A stretch of 64,000 nt of DNA from G965237725 sp965237725 (GTDB lineage: Bacteria; Pseudomonadota; Gammaproteobacteria; Arenicellales; Poriferihabitantaceae), in contig OZ250151.1 of the NCBI GenBank assembly GCA_965237725.1, positions 4,216,001 through 4,280,000 on the forward strand. The letters are read 5' to 3'. This document shows, piece by piece, positions 45,718 to 55,240 of the stretch. The notes under the pieces are model-generated. The model did not search any database and was not told the DNA's origin. It saw only the letters and a program-made list of their open reading frames with translations. The number at the start of each line of letters is the position of its first letter. The stretch's first letter is position 1. Made by a program: the position numbers and the translations under genes.

Positions 45718-47168
45718 TATTCAAACCCGCCCGGAATCTCCAGATGCCATTGTGTTTGTTGTTGAAATTGATGGGCAACGTTGAGGATGGTTGATTCGTC
45801 CAGATACTTGCCAATTAGATGTAAACCAATGGGCAATTTTTTCTCATCGAAGCCCGCGGGAATGGAAAGGGCAGGCAGGCCGGCAAGGTTTGCTGAGTTG
45901 GTAAAAATATCATTTAGATACATGGCCACTGGGTCATCATTTTTTTCTCCGGTGAAGAATGCGGTGCTCGGAGTTGTGGGCCCGGCAATCAGATCACACT
46001 TTTCAAAGGCCCGACTGAAATCATCTGCAATCATTCGTCGCAGTTTTTGGGCTTTGATATAGTAAGCATCGTAGTATCCCGATGACAATACATAGGTTCC
46101 GATCATGATTCGCCTTTGAACTTCTGCACCAAATCCTTCTGCTCGGGACTTCTCATACATATCATTTAAATCAATATAATCATCAGCGCGGTGGCCATAT
46201 CGAACGCCATCAAAACGTGACAAATTTGAAGACGCTTCCGCAGGCGCGAGTACATAATAACAAGGAATGCCAACTTCACTGTTGGGCAATTCAACTTCCA
46301 CCGTCTTTGCCCCCATTGCTTCGAGCTCTCTTATGGACTGTTGAATCGCCGATGCCACTGTTGCGTCGACACCGCTACCAAAAAACTCTTTTGGCAATCC
46401 AATTATTTTGCCTTTAATTGATTGTGCGAGTGAATCCAAATAATCCGGCACCTCAAGATCCAGTGATGTTGAATCTCGATTATCAAATCCCGACATCGCC
46501 TGAAGAACCAGTGCGGCGTCCTCGATATTTTTTGCGAGAATGCCACCCTGATCCAATGATGATGCAAAAGCCACCATGCCATAACGAGATACACGTCCAT
46601 AACTGGGTTTAATTCCGGACAATCCACAAAATGCAGCAGGTTGACGAATGGATCCACCGGTGTCTGTTGCGGTGGCAATTGGAGCAAGCCTGGCCGCTAC
46701 CGCTGCTGCTGAGCCCCCGGAACTGCCACCGGGCACTCGATTGGTGTCCCATGGATTTGCTACCGGTCCATAGAAGCTGGTTTCATTGGATGAGCCCATG
46801 GCAAATTCATCCATGTTGGTTTTGCCCAGGGTGACCATACCCTGTTGATTCAATTTATCAACAACCGTCGCGTTATAGGGAGATACGAAATTACTGAGAA
46901 TTTTTGACCCACAACTGGTCAAAATACCTTTGGTACAAAATAAATCTTTATGGGCAATGGGAATACCGGTCAAAGCGGTACCCTTGTTTTTAGCAATTAA
47001 TTCATCAGCCTGTTTCGCCTGAGCCAGGGCCTGGTCTGGTATGACGGTTACAAAGGCATTGAGTTTAGACTGCTCGATACGATCCAGAAAATGCTGGGTC
47101 AGTTCGACACTGGAATAAGACTTGTCGCGCAGAGCACTTTGGTGCTGAGCAATTGAATGATTGTGCAT
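45717..47168 (-). CDS. gatA: Asp/Glu-tRNA amidotransferase subunit A
   Basis: GatA is the amidase that releases ammonia from glutamine. The Ser-cisSer-Lys triad is visible: Lys in GIPIAHKDLFCTKG (about residue 74), and the serines in RVPGGSSGGSAAAVA and ATDTGGSIRQPAAF. The length of 483 is normal. Together with GatB and GatC it makes Asn-tRNA and/or Gln-tRNA by transamidation. Which of the two this organism needs cannot be decided from the window. Confidence 0.98.
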   Translation of the reverse strand: MHNHSIAQHQSALRDKSYSSVELTQHFLDRIEQSKLNAFVTVIPDQALAQAKQADELIAKNKGTALTGIPIAHKDLFCTKGILTSCGSKILSNFVSPYNATVVDKLNQQGMVTLGKTNMDEFAMGSSNETSFYGPVANPWDTNRVPGGSSGGSAAAVAARLAPIATATDTGGSIRQPAAFCGLSGIKPSYGRVSRYGMVAFASSLDQGGILAKNIEDAALVLQAMSGFDNRDSTSLDLEVPDYLDSLAQSIKGKIIGLPKEFFGSGVDATVASAIQQSIRELEAMGAKTVEVELPNSEVGIPCYYVLAPAEASSNLSRFDGVRYGHRADDYIDLNDMYEKSRAEGFGAEVQRRIMIGTYVLSSGYYDAYYIKAQKLRRMIADDFSRAFEKCDLIAGPTTPSTAFFTGEKNDDPVAMYLNDIFTNSANLAGLPALSIPAGFDEKKLPIGLHLIGKYLDESTILNVAHQFQQQTQWHLEIPGGFE

Positions 47169-47186
47169 TTGCTTGTCTGCTGTTAT

Positions 47187-47474
47187 CTATTCTATGACCC
47201 TGGGAACCAGGTATAGACCATTTTCCGTAGCTGGGGCAATCCCTTGATATTCATCCCGGCAATTCGATGCCGTTACAACATCCTCGCGTAACCGCAGCGC
47301 AGCGTCCTGTGGGTGAGACATGGGTTCGATACCGCTGGTATCTACCTTATTCATTTGTTCCACCAGATCCATAATTTGATTTAGCTGTGTAGAATAGAAT
47401 TCGGCCTGCTTAACGTCGGTTTTCAACCTGGCAAGGTGGGCGATATACGTAATATCTTTAGCTGTGAGAGACAT
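47187..47474 (-). CDS. gatC: Asp/Glu-tRNA amidotransferase subunit C
   Basis: GatC is the small clamp that holds GatA and GatB together. The 95 residues have the standard start SLTAKDITYIAHLARL, the QLNQIMDLVEQMNKVDTSGIEPMSHP motif and LREDVVT. It is the first gene of the gatCAB(-tRNA-Arg) unit and is divergent from mreB with a 156-base shared upstream region, as in Pseudomonas. Confidence 0.97.
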   Translation of the reverse strand: MSLTAKDITYIAHLARLKTDVKQAEFYSTQLNQIMDLVEQMNKVDTSGIEPMSHPQDAALRLREDVVTASNCRDEYQGIAPATENGLYLVPRVIE

Positions 47475-47630
47475 ATTTTGAGTTTAACCTGAATCTGTCC
47501 TACCATTAAAAGCGCAGCAACTTACCATAGGATTGTGCAGTTGAATAGTGTTGGTTGGATTGTTAAGCTACGGCAGTAATTTTTGGGGCTAAAATGCCGG
47601 TTTTTCACTTCTTAAGCTAGTCTATTTCTA

Positions 47631-48674
47631 ATGTTAAAACGCCTTGTTGGCTTCTTTTCCAACGATCTTGCCATTGATCTTGGCACTGCAAATACCCTTA
47701 TATATGTCAGAAACAAGGGCATTATCCTCGATGAGCCCTCTGTAGTGGCTATTAAAACACCAACAGCGGGTGGCAGCGGGAAAAGCGTTCTCGCTGTGGG
47801 GCAGGATGCAAAATTAATGCTCGGTCGAACCCCAGGCTCCATTCAGGCCATCCGACCGATGAAGGATGGTGTCATCGCTGATTTTAATGTCACCGAAGAC
47901 ATGCTTAAGTATTTTATTCGCAAAGTGCAAGAGAATAAATTTTTTTCCAGTCCACGAATTATTATCTGTGTTCCCTGTGGTTCAACCCAGGTCGAAAGAC
48001 GGGCAATTCGGGAATCAGCAACCAGCGCTGGTGCCAGGGAAGTTTACTTGATTGAAGAACCCATGGCAGTGGCTATCGGTGCAAACCTGCCAGTTGGCGA
48101 ACCCACCGGATCCATGGTGGTTGATATCGGCGGTGGTACTACGGAAGTCGGCATATTGTCTCTGGGGGGTATGGTTTATTCGAATTCGTTACGAATCGCT
48201 GGTGATTCATTTGATGAATCGATTATCAATTATGTTCGACGGCGACACGGCATGTTAATCGGCGAAGCAACTGCTGAAAGGGTTAAACAAACAATTGGTA
48301 CTGCATGGTCAGAATCTGAACATAAAGAGATGGAAATAAAAGGAAGAGATATTTCTGAAGGTATGTCGCGTACCCTTCTACTTACCAGTGAAGAAATTTA
48401 TGAAGCAATTAGCGATTCGTTGGAGCTGATTGTGCAGGCAATTCGCCAGGCGCTGGAGAAAACACCTCCGGAACTCAGCGCAGACATTGGTGAAAAAGGA
48501 ATGGTGGTTGCTGGTGGTGGTGCTTTGTTACGCGATATGGATCGCCGCCTGATGCAGGATACCGGCTTACCCGTGGTCATTGCTGAAGAGCCATTAACCT
48601 GTGTGGTGAGAGGATGTGGAAGGGCGCTTGAGGAAATGGATGCATTAGGTGATGTTTTTGCCAGCGACGGATAA
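47631..48674 (+). CDS. mreB: Rod shape-determining protein MreB
   Basis: MreB is the bacterial actin that organises lateral wall growth. The 347 residues contain the actin-fold phosphate loops LAIDLGTANTLIY and MVVDIGGGTTEVGILSL, the adenosine loop MVVAGGGALLRDMDRRL, and the amphipathic N-terminus MLKRLVGFFSND that attaches it to the membrane. It leads the mreBCD-mrdA-rodA run. Confidence 0.98.
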   Translation: MLKRLVGFFSNDLAIDLGTANTLIYVRNKGIILDEPSVVAIKTPTAGGSGKSVLAVGQDAKLMLGRTPGSIQAIRPMKDGVIADFNVTEDMLKYFIRKVQENKFFSSPRIIICVPCGSTQVERRAIRESATSAGAREVYLIEEPMAVAIGANLPVGEPTGSMVVDIGGGTTEVGILSLGGMVYSNSLRIAGDSFDESIINYVRRRHGMLIGEATAERVKQTIGTAWSESEHKEMEIKGRDISEGMSRTLLLTSEEIYEAISDSLELIVQAIRQALEKTPPELSADIGEKGMVVAGGGALLRDMDRRLMQDTGLPVVIAEEPLTCVVRGCGRALEEMDALGDVFASDG

Positions 48675-48826
48675 TTTTCTATCTCAAAAAGTACTGAATG
48701 AGATTAATGAATTACTAATCAGGCACAATTGGTCCGCGGGTGCAAAGTCAATCAGGAATTGAGAATTACAGATAATTTGTCGCTTAATCTGGAACGAGTG
48801 ATAGTGATTCTATATAACATTCTGAC

Positions 48827-49696
48827 ATGAGCTATCAAAGTACATCTTCTATCTTTCGATTTTCGTTACTGATTGTTCTATCCATTGCACTAATGATTGT
48901 TGATCATCGTAGTAAGTTACTGGAACCGGTTCGAATTGTAACCACGCTTGTTAACATACCGTTTGAATCAGTAATAAACATTCCCAAAACAACAAAATCA
49001 TTGCTTAAACGCTATTATCCGGATGATGACCTGTATCAAAAATATACTGAGTTAGAGAAAAATCAAATCATTCTGGAATCCAGACTACAACGATACGAAT
49101 CCCTGGAAAAAGAAAATCAACGACTGTCTCGATTACTTGCAGCATCAAAACGTTCCACCAACGAAATTTTGCTTACAGAAATTATCGAATTCGGTCTTGA
49201 ACCATTCAATCAAAAAATTATAATTAATCGAGGAATGGAGTCCGGTATTTTTATTGGCCAGCCCGCCATAGTACCCGAAGGGATTTTAGGTCAGGTTTCT
49301 GAAGTCGGATATAAGAGAAGTGTTATCACATTAATCACAGATGCAAGCCACGGCGTACCGGTTCAGGTACTGCGTAATGGCCTGCGCACCATTATTGAAG
49401 GGTCAGGAAAATCTGATTTAGTAAAAGTGCCATTCCTGGCAAGCCAGTCAGATATTCAAACTGGGGATATTTTGGTCACCTCGGGTATGGGCGGACGATT
49501 TCCAACTGGATACAGGGTTGCGGAAGTTACAGATATTGTAAAAGATGCTAATGCTGCATTTTTGGATATTAGCGCGACAACAACGGCAAAGGTTGGCATC
49601 GCACGGGAAGTGTTGTTACTTTGGAATTCAGACGAGTCAGGAGAAAATTTCCCATCCCGGGACAATGTTGAACTGATTCAGGAATCTCTCGAATGA
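48827..49696 (+). CDS. mreC: Rod shape-determining protein MreC
   Basis: The 289-residue bitopic protein has an N-terminal membrane helix (FSLLIVLSIALMIVDH), a coiled coil (about 66-105; YTELEKNQIILESRLQRYESLEKEN) and a periplasmic double beta-barrel with FIGQPAIVPEGILGQVSEVG and TSGMGGRFPTGYRVAEV. MreC links MreB to PBP2 and RodA and activates them. Its stop overlaps the mreD start by four bases (ATGA). Confidence 0.96.
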   Translation: MSYQSTSSIFRFSLLIVLSIALMIVDHRSKLLEPVRIVTTLVNIPFESVINIPKTTKSLLKRYYPDDDLYQKYTELEKNQIILESRLQRYESLEKENQRLSRLLAASKRSTNEILLTEIIEFGLEPFNQKIIINRGMESGIFIGQPAIVPEGILGQVSEVGYKRSVITLITDASHGVPVQVLRNGLRTIIEGSGKSDLVKVPFLASQSDIQTGDILVTSGMGGRFPTGYRVAEVTDIVKDANAAFLDISATTTAKVGIAREVLLLWNSDESGENFPSRDNVELIQESLE

Positions 49697-50187
49697 GTAG
49701 AACCCGATTCTCAATATCCGCGTTTCCCGTTGTGATTACAACATTTATTGTTGCATTGATTTTAAACATGATTTCATATCCACAATGGATGCAATATGCA
49801 AAACCCGACTGGGTGGTACTGGTGTTGTTTTACTGGTGCCTGGCTGTACCCGAGCGGGTAGGAGTCGGGTGTGGCTGGCTAGCGGGATTGATAATGGATA
49901 TTTTGTATTATTCGATTTTGGGTCAGCATGCCATCGGAAAGGCTTTTGTCGCGATGATTGCAGTTTCTACCCATCAAAGGTTGCGACTTTATGAATTATG
50001 GCAACAATGTATTGTGGTATTCATACTGGCTTCAGTTGATATCAGCTTTACTGTCTGGGTTTACCATCTGACATCCGACACAGAGGTACAAATTATCTAC
50101 TGGCAATCAGCATTAACCACGGCACTAATCTGGCCCGTTGTTTATAACGTTTTGCGATTGGTACGCCATCGTACCGGAATAATTTGA
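49693..50187 (+). CDS. mreD: Rod shape-determining protein MreD
   Basis: The 164-residue polytopic membrane protein has about five helices and the family features YPQWMQYAKPDWVVLVLFYW, VGVGCGWLAGLIMDILYYSILGQHAIGKAF and a basic C-terminus. It belongs to the elongasome with MreC. It overlaps mreC at its start and mrdA at its end by one base. Confidence 0.95.
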   Translation: MSRTRFSISAFPVVITTFIVALILNMISYPQWMQYAKPDWVVLVLFYWCLAVPERVGVGCGWLAGLIMDILYYSILGQHAIGKAFVAMIAVSTHQRLRLYELWQQCIVVFILASVDISFTVWVYHLTSDTEVQIIYWQSALTTALIWPVVYNVLRLVRHRTGII

Positions 50188-52070
50188 TGTTACAGACGCG
50201 GGATTACCTGCAGGAAACCAAAGTTGTTCATAATCGGCTCATTTTCGTATTTGCGCTGATCTCTTTATTAGTGGTGCTTCTGGTGCTGAGACTGGGGTAT
50301 TTACAAATCTATGAATTCCAGCGTTTTTCCACACTGGCACAAAACAATCGAATCGATTATTTTCCTATTACACCGGTTAGAGGATCGATATACGATCGAA
50401 ACGGCGAAGTCCTGGCTCAAAACATTAGAGTCTTTAATCTCGAAATTTTGCCGGACAAGGTAGAGGACATGACGTCGCTACTCAATGATATCTCCCAGAT
50501 CATTGCGCTGTCAGACGACGACCTGGATCATTTTAACGACCTGTTAAGAAAGCGCCCATCATTTGAAAGACAAACACTGAAAGCAAATCTAAGCGAAGAT
50601 GAAGCCGCTGTGGTTTCGGTTAATCAGTACCGCTTTCCTGGTGCCCAACTACGTACGCGCCTGCAACGCCAATACACCCGGGGCGAATTAATCTCCCACG
50701 TGGTTGGATATGTTGGTCGGATTAGCGTGGACGATCTGGAAACCATCGATAATCAGGTGTATAGAGGCATGGACTATATCGGGAAAAGTGGTATAGAAGC
50801 TTTTTACGAGCGGACCCTGCTGGGTAAATCAGGCGTTAATCGTGTGGAAACCAATGCCCACGGTCGAATTGTTCGCAGCCAGAAACAGACTGACCCCGAT
50901 ACTGGAAAAACCTTACACCTGAGCCTGGATATTGAATTACAGAAAAAAAGTATCGAAGCGCTGGAAGGGTTTGAAGGCTCTGTAGTCGCCATAGAACCAG
51001 AAACCGGTGATGTGCTCGCTTTTGCAAGTGTCCCGGTATTTGATCCGAATCCGTTCGTGAATGGAATTAGAGAATCTGCCTATGCTGAGCTCCGGGAATC
51101 CGAACGCCGACCGATGCTCAATCGGGCATTGTATGGACGATACGCGCCGGGTTCGACGATAAAAGGATTTGTAGCTCTGGTAGGCATTGAAAACGGTTTT
51201 GGCCAGGACACTAAAAGCTTCTGCCCAGGCTGGTATAGTTTACCGGGGCATAGTCATCGATACCGATGCTGGAAAAAGTCAGGCCATGGCCTAATGAACG
51301 GATACGATGCCATTGTTCAGTCCTGCGACGTGTATTTTTACCGTATGGCGCGAAAACTCGGTATTAATCCGTTGCACGACGGTATGACACGATTCGGTTT
51401 CGGGGTTCAATCCGGAATTGATATGCTCGACGAACCCACCGGATTAATGCCATCAACCGAATGGAAGAAACGCGTGCGCGGTCAACCCTGGTATCCCGGG
51501 GAGACGGTCATCGCAGGAATAGGGCAGGGATTCATGTTGGTAACGCCATTGCAGCTGGCCAGTGCAACTGCTGTGCTTGCAAATCGGGGAAAAAAAGTCA
51601 CGCCCAAGTTTCTGCGCGCCATTGAAAATCCACAAAGCCAGGTCAAGGAATTCATCCCGTCAGAAATTGAGATCGTAGAATTTCCGGGAAATGAAAATGC
51701 ATACCGGCAGATTTTGAACAGCATGCGTGATGTTGTGCACGGCGCAAGAGGGACAGCTAGGCGCTTAAATCAGGGCATTGAATACACAATGGCGGGAAAA
51801 ACCGGTACTGCCCAGGTCAAAAGTATTGCACAAAATCAAACATACGACGAAGAAAATTCTTTGAAAAAGCATAAGGATCATTCTTTGTTTATCGGTTTTG
51901 CCCCGTTTGAAAACCCGAAAATTGCTATAGCCGTTGTAGTTGAACATGCCGGCAGTGGCAGCAGGACCGCAGCGCCCATTGCGCGCAAATTGATCGATTA
52001 TTATTTAATCGAACGACTAAAAATATTGGATGAAGTAAAGCCGGAAGACCTTGCAATGGTGGTTGAATAA
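50187..52070 (+). CDS. mrdA: Penicillin-binding protein 2
   Basis: PBP2 is the class B transpeptidase of lateral wall synthesis. In 627 residues (ATG at 50187): an N-terminal membrane helix (FVFALISLLVVLLVLRLGYLQ), the dimerisation domain with TPVRGSIYDRNGEVLAQN, and the transpeptidase domain with SxxK in GRYAPGSTIKGFV, SxN in VQSCDVYFYRMA (SCD, the PBP2 form) and KTG in MAGKTGTAQVKS. It works with RodA, encoded next. Confidence 0.98.
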   Translation: MLQTRDYLQETKVVHNRLIFVFALISLLVVLLVLRLGYLQIYEFQRFSTLAQNNRIDYFPITPVRGSIYDRNGEVLAQNIRVFNLEILPDKVEDMTSLLNDISQIIALSDDDLDHFNDLLRKRPSFERQTLKANLSEDEAAVVSVNQYRFPGAQLRTRLQRQYTRGELISHVVGYVGRISVDDLETIDNQVYRGMDYIGKSGIEAFYERTLLGKSGVNRVETNAHGRIVRSQKQTDPDTGKTLHLSLDIELQKKSIEALEGFEGSVVAIEPETGDVLAFASVPVFDPNPFVNGIRESAYAELRESERRPMLNRALYGRYAPGSTIKGFVALVGIENGFGQDTKSFCPGWYSLPGHSHRYRCWKKSGHGLMNGYDAIVQSCDVYFYRMARKLGINPLHDGMTRFGFGVQSGIDMLDEPTGLMPSTEWKKRVRGQPWYPGETVIAGIGQGFMLVTPLQLASATAVLANRGKKVTPKFLRAIENPQSQVKEFIPSEIEIVEFPGNENAYRQILNSMRDVVHGARGTARRLNQGIEYTMAGKTGTAQVKSIAQNQTYDEENSLKKHKDHSLFIGFAPFENPKIAIAVVVEHAGSGSRTAAPIARKLIDYYLIERLKILDEVKPEDLAMVVE

Positions 52071-52097
52071 AATATTTAATTTAATAGTCTAAATTTA

Positions 52098-53189
52098 GTG
52101 ATCCAAAACAAAAACAATTCCTACATCGACTTACCCTTGTTAACCGTGATTTTCATGTTAACCGGGTTGAGTCTGATTATTTTATATAGCGCGGGCGGTG
52201 AGGATATAGATCAACTCACTAAACATGCGATTCGCGCCGTATTTGCATTAATTTTGATGTTAATCTTTGCGCGAATACCGACGACAGCTCTGGCACGGTG
52301 GTCACCGCACATCTATTTAATCGGCCTGGGATTGTTGCTGGTCGTACTCGCTGTTGGTTTTACCGGAAAAGGCGCAACGCGTTGGTTGGACCTGGGTTTA
52401 TTTCGTTTTCAACCCGCCGAGATTATGAAAATCGCAGTACCCATGATGGTGGCCTGGATTTTAACCCAGTCTAAGTTACCACCTCGACCACTGTACCTGA
52501 TTCTGTCTATATTTATCGTAATAGTACCAACCATTCTGGTTATTCTACAGCCCGACCTCGGCACAGCACTATTGATCACTCTTTCCGGAATTATGATTAT
52601 TTTTCTTGCCGGCATTGGCTGGAAACTGATTATTTTTATATTGGCCTCACTTTGCGCAATAATTCCGGCAATGTGGGTATTTGTTTTACACGATTATCAA
52701 AGAAGTCGAGTTTTGACCTTATTTGATCCATGGGCAGACCCATTGGGTGCGGGTTATCATATTATTCAATCCATTATTGCCATTGGGTCAGGCGGCGTAC
52801 AGGGCAAAGGCTGGCTGTCAGGCACCCAATCCCAACTGGAATTTATTCCTGAACGAAGCACCGATTTTATTTTTGCGGTCTATGCCGAAGAATTTGGATT
52901 AATTGGGGTTATTGTCCTGCTGATGTTGTATTTGTTTTTGGTATTTCGTGGATTGTTGATTGCATTTTATGCTCAGGATACTTATTCTCGATTGCTCGCC
53001 GGGGGGTTGTCTGCGACATTCTTTTTCTACGTTTTTGTTAACATAGGGATGGTTTCGGGAATTTTACCCGTGGTAGGTGTACCGTTACCGTTAATGAGTT
53101 ACGGTGGAACTTCGATGGTTACTTTAATGAGTGGGTTTGGAATTTTAATGGGTATTGCTCGAAACAAAACCTTTTTGGGTAATCGATGA
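52098..53189 (+). CDS. mrdB: Peptidoglycan glycosyltransferase RodA
   Basis: RodA is the SEDS polymerase that pairs with PBP2. The 363-residue protein has about ten membrane helices and SEDS blocks GFTGKGATRWLDLGLFRFQP, VILQPDLGTALL, DPWADPLGAGYHIIQSIIAIGSGG and ERSTDFIFAVYAEEFGLIG with the essential aspartate, and PLPLMSYGGTS at the C-terminal end. It starts at a GTG (52098), and its end overlaps mltB by four bases. Confidence 0.98.
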   Translation: MIQNKNNSYIDLPLLTVIFMLTGLSLIILYSAGGEDIDQLTKHAIRAVFALILMLIFARIPTTALARWSPHIYLIGLGLLLVVLAVGFTGKGATRWLDLGLFRFQPAEIMKIAVPMMVAWILTQSKLPPRPLYLILSIFIVIVPTILVILQPDLGTALLITLSGIMIIFLAGIGWKLIIFILASLCAIIPAMWVFVLHDYQRSRVLTLFDPWADPLGAGYHIIQSIIAIGSGGVQGKGWLSGTQSQLEFIPERSTDFIFAVYAEEFGLIGVIVLLMLYLFLVFRGLLIAFYAQDTYSRLLAGGLSATFFFYVFVNIGMVSGILPVVGVPLPLMSYGGTSMVTLMSGFGILMGIARNKTFLGNR

Positions 53190-54193
53190 TGGATGCCATA
53201 ATAATATTGTTTCGATCACTAATAACCACATTTGCTGGAGTTTGGTTATTGCTTGCTCCAACCCTGGCAATGGCTGTGGATGTTGCTCAATACCCGGTGC
53301 TCCAGGAACTGGTCAAGGAAATGACAGAAAAAGATGGTTACCCCAAAGGCGAATTACTTGGGGTTTTAAGCGCGGCCAATATCGATCAAAAAACCCTGGC
53401 GTTAATGGATAAACAATATGAGTCGTTACCCTGGCACAAGTATCGAAACCTGTTCATAAATGACAACAGAATCTCTCAGGGCACCATATTTTGGAGTACC
53501 CATAAACTTACCTTAGACCGGGCGTATGAAAAGTACGGCATACCGCCAGAAATCATATCAGCATTGATCGGGGTAGAAACCCATTATGGTAAGCGGATGG
53601 GTGACAAACGCGTATTGGACAGTCTGGTTACCCTGTCCGCGGCTTACCCACGTCGTAGTACTTTTTTTACTGCTGAATTAAGGACTTTTTTGAACATCGT
53701 TCGCAAGGAAAAAATTGAGCCTGCATCGGTGCTCGGCTCATTTGCAGGAGCCATTGGGATTCCACAATTTATGCCAACGAGTTACGAAGCCTATTCTGTT
53801 GATTTCAATGGCAATGGCCAACGGGATCTGGTTAATGAATTTGATGATGCCATTGGTAGTGTGGCAAATTATCTGCATGTCCACGGTTGGAAACGCGACC
53901 AGAAAATTTATGTTGAGGTCATGAGTTCGGTTTCCGAATCTGGAGCAGGGTTGATCAGTAAGCGCGGAAAGTTAACGAATACACCTGAACAGCTAAAAGA
54001 ATACAGTATAGAGTTTAATGATCCCCACAATAGCGCGAAAGTTGCGCTGATTTCATTAAATGAAGAACATCGACAACGCTATGTAATCGGTCTAAAGAAC
54101 TTTTATGCGATTACGCGCTACAACCCCAGTGTAAATTATGCAATGGCGGTAACCGAATTGTCTGAAGCAATTAGAAGGGCAAAAGATTTTTAG
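53186..54193 (+). CDS. mltB: Lytic murein transglycosylase B
   Basis: The 335-residue exported enzyme cleaves the MurNAc-GlcNAc bond with anhydro-ring formation. The signal ends near LAPTLAMAVDVA, with no lipobox cysteine, so it is probably soluble rather than a lipoprotein as in E. coli. The catalytic glutamate is in SALIGVETHYGKRMG, followed by TLSAAYPRRSTFFTAELRTFL, GSFAGAIGIPQFMPTSYEAYSVDFNGNGQRDL and VANYLHVHGWKRD. The gene is within the rodA-mltB-rlpA-dacA series. Confidence 0.96.
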   Translation: MMDAIIILFRSLITTFAGVWLLLAPTLAMAVDVAQYPVLQELVKEMTEKDGYPKGELLGVLSAANIDQKTLALMDKQYESLPWHKYRNLFINDNRISQGTIFWSTHKLTLDRAYEKYGIPPEIISALIGVETHYGKRMGDKRVLDSLVTLSAAYPRRSTFFTAELRTFLNIVRKEKIEPASVLGSFAGAIGIPQFMPTSYEAYSVDFNGNGQRDLVNEFDDAIGSVANYLHVHGWKRDQKIYVEVMSSVSESGAGLISKRGKLTNTPEQLKEYSIEFNDPHNSAKVALISLNEEHRQRYVIGLKNFYAITRYNPSVNYAMAVTELSEAIRRAKDF

Positions 54194-54196
54194 AGT

Positions 54197-55126
54197 ATGG
54201 CAACGCGATCTTGCATCCCATGGCTATTGGCGATAGTACTGATTACCGGGTGTTCGAGTGGCTCTTTAAAAAAATCAAATCCGGGTGGATTTTTTGGTGG
54301 CGATAGTGCGCCTAAAACCTCAAACCGAGACTTCAACAAGATTCCCGATGCGGTACCAAAAAGAGAACCCTACAGTCAGACCGGAAACAAAAAGTATTCC
54401 GTATTCGGCAAGACCTATCGCCCTATGACATCATCCAGGGGTTATGTGAAAACCGGTACAGCATCATGGTATGGCACAAAATTTCATGGCAACCGAACTT
54501 CCAGTGGAGAGATATACGACATGTGGAAAATGACAGCGGCCCATACCGTATTGCCACTACCGACTTATGTGGAGGTTACCAATCTGGAGACGGGTAAAAA
54601 GATTGTAGTAAAGGTGAATGACCGGGGTCCATTTCTGCACAATCGCTTAATAGACCTTTCCTATGCTGCAGCGCATAAACTTGGTATTGCCAACCGGGGA
54701 ACCGGCCGGGTTCAGGTCAAAGCGATAAATCCCGATAATTACAATAATGCGAATGCCAACATCGGTGGTGCAATTGTGTCCAGCAGTAGTGCAGAAGTTG
54801 GAACTCCTGATACGCACACTGATACCGACAATGCAGATTATAATTTGGATGAAGAAACCACAGTTTATTCTGGGCAAACCCACAATCAGAAAAATTATTT
54901 TGTGCAGATTGGCGCTTACTCTGATGCGGAAAATGCAATAGAAATGAGAAATGAGCTACGTAAGCAAGGACATGCTGTATATCCAGAATTAGATCGCGAT
55001 AATTTATCTTCGGGCATTCCTTATCGGGTACAGGTCGGGCCATTTGACATGATCGACAATGCCTTACGCATTAAGCTCAATCTTGAACGATTGTTGGGGC
55101 AGACGCTTCTACTGATTACAAAGTAA
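54197..55126 (+). CDS. rlpA: Septal lytic transglycosylase RlpA (lipoprotein with SPOR domain)
   Basis: The 309 residues start with a lipoprotein signal ending in LITGC (Cys15 by the lipobox), then the double-psi barrel with GTASWYGTKFHGNRTSSGEIYDMWKMTAAHTVLPLPTYV read in parts and VVKVNDRGPFLHNRLIDLSYAAA, and a C-terminal SPOR domain (NYFVQIGAYSDAENAIEM ... YRVQVGPFD). In Pseudomonas RlpA cleaves peptidoglycan lacking stem peptides at the septum. It follows mltB after three bases. Confidence 0.97.
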   Translation: MATRSCIPWLLAIVLITGCSSGSLKKSNPGGFFGGDSAPKTSNRDFNKIPDAVPKREPYSQTGNKKYSVFGKTYRPMTSSRGYVKTGTASWYGTKFHGNRTSSGEIYDMWKMTAAHTVLPLPTYVEVTNLETGKKIVVKVNDRGPFLHNRLIDLSYAAAHKLGIANRGTGRVQVKAINPDNYNNANANIGGAIVSSSSAEVGTPDTHTDTDNADYNLDEETTVYSGQTHNQKNYFVQIGAYSDAENAIEMRNELRKQGHAVYPELDRDNLSSGIPYRVQVGPFDMIDNALRIKLNLERLLGQTLLLITK

Positions 55127-55240
55127 TCAAAACGCGCCATGCAAATAAAATATTCGATCAATATTTGTATTGAGTCCACGACATCGTTATTATAACAAAC
55201 GCTATTTCCAAACTTTGATATTCAAACGGTAAATAAAACC

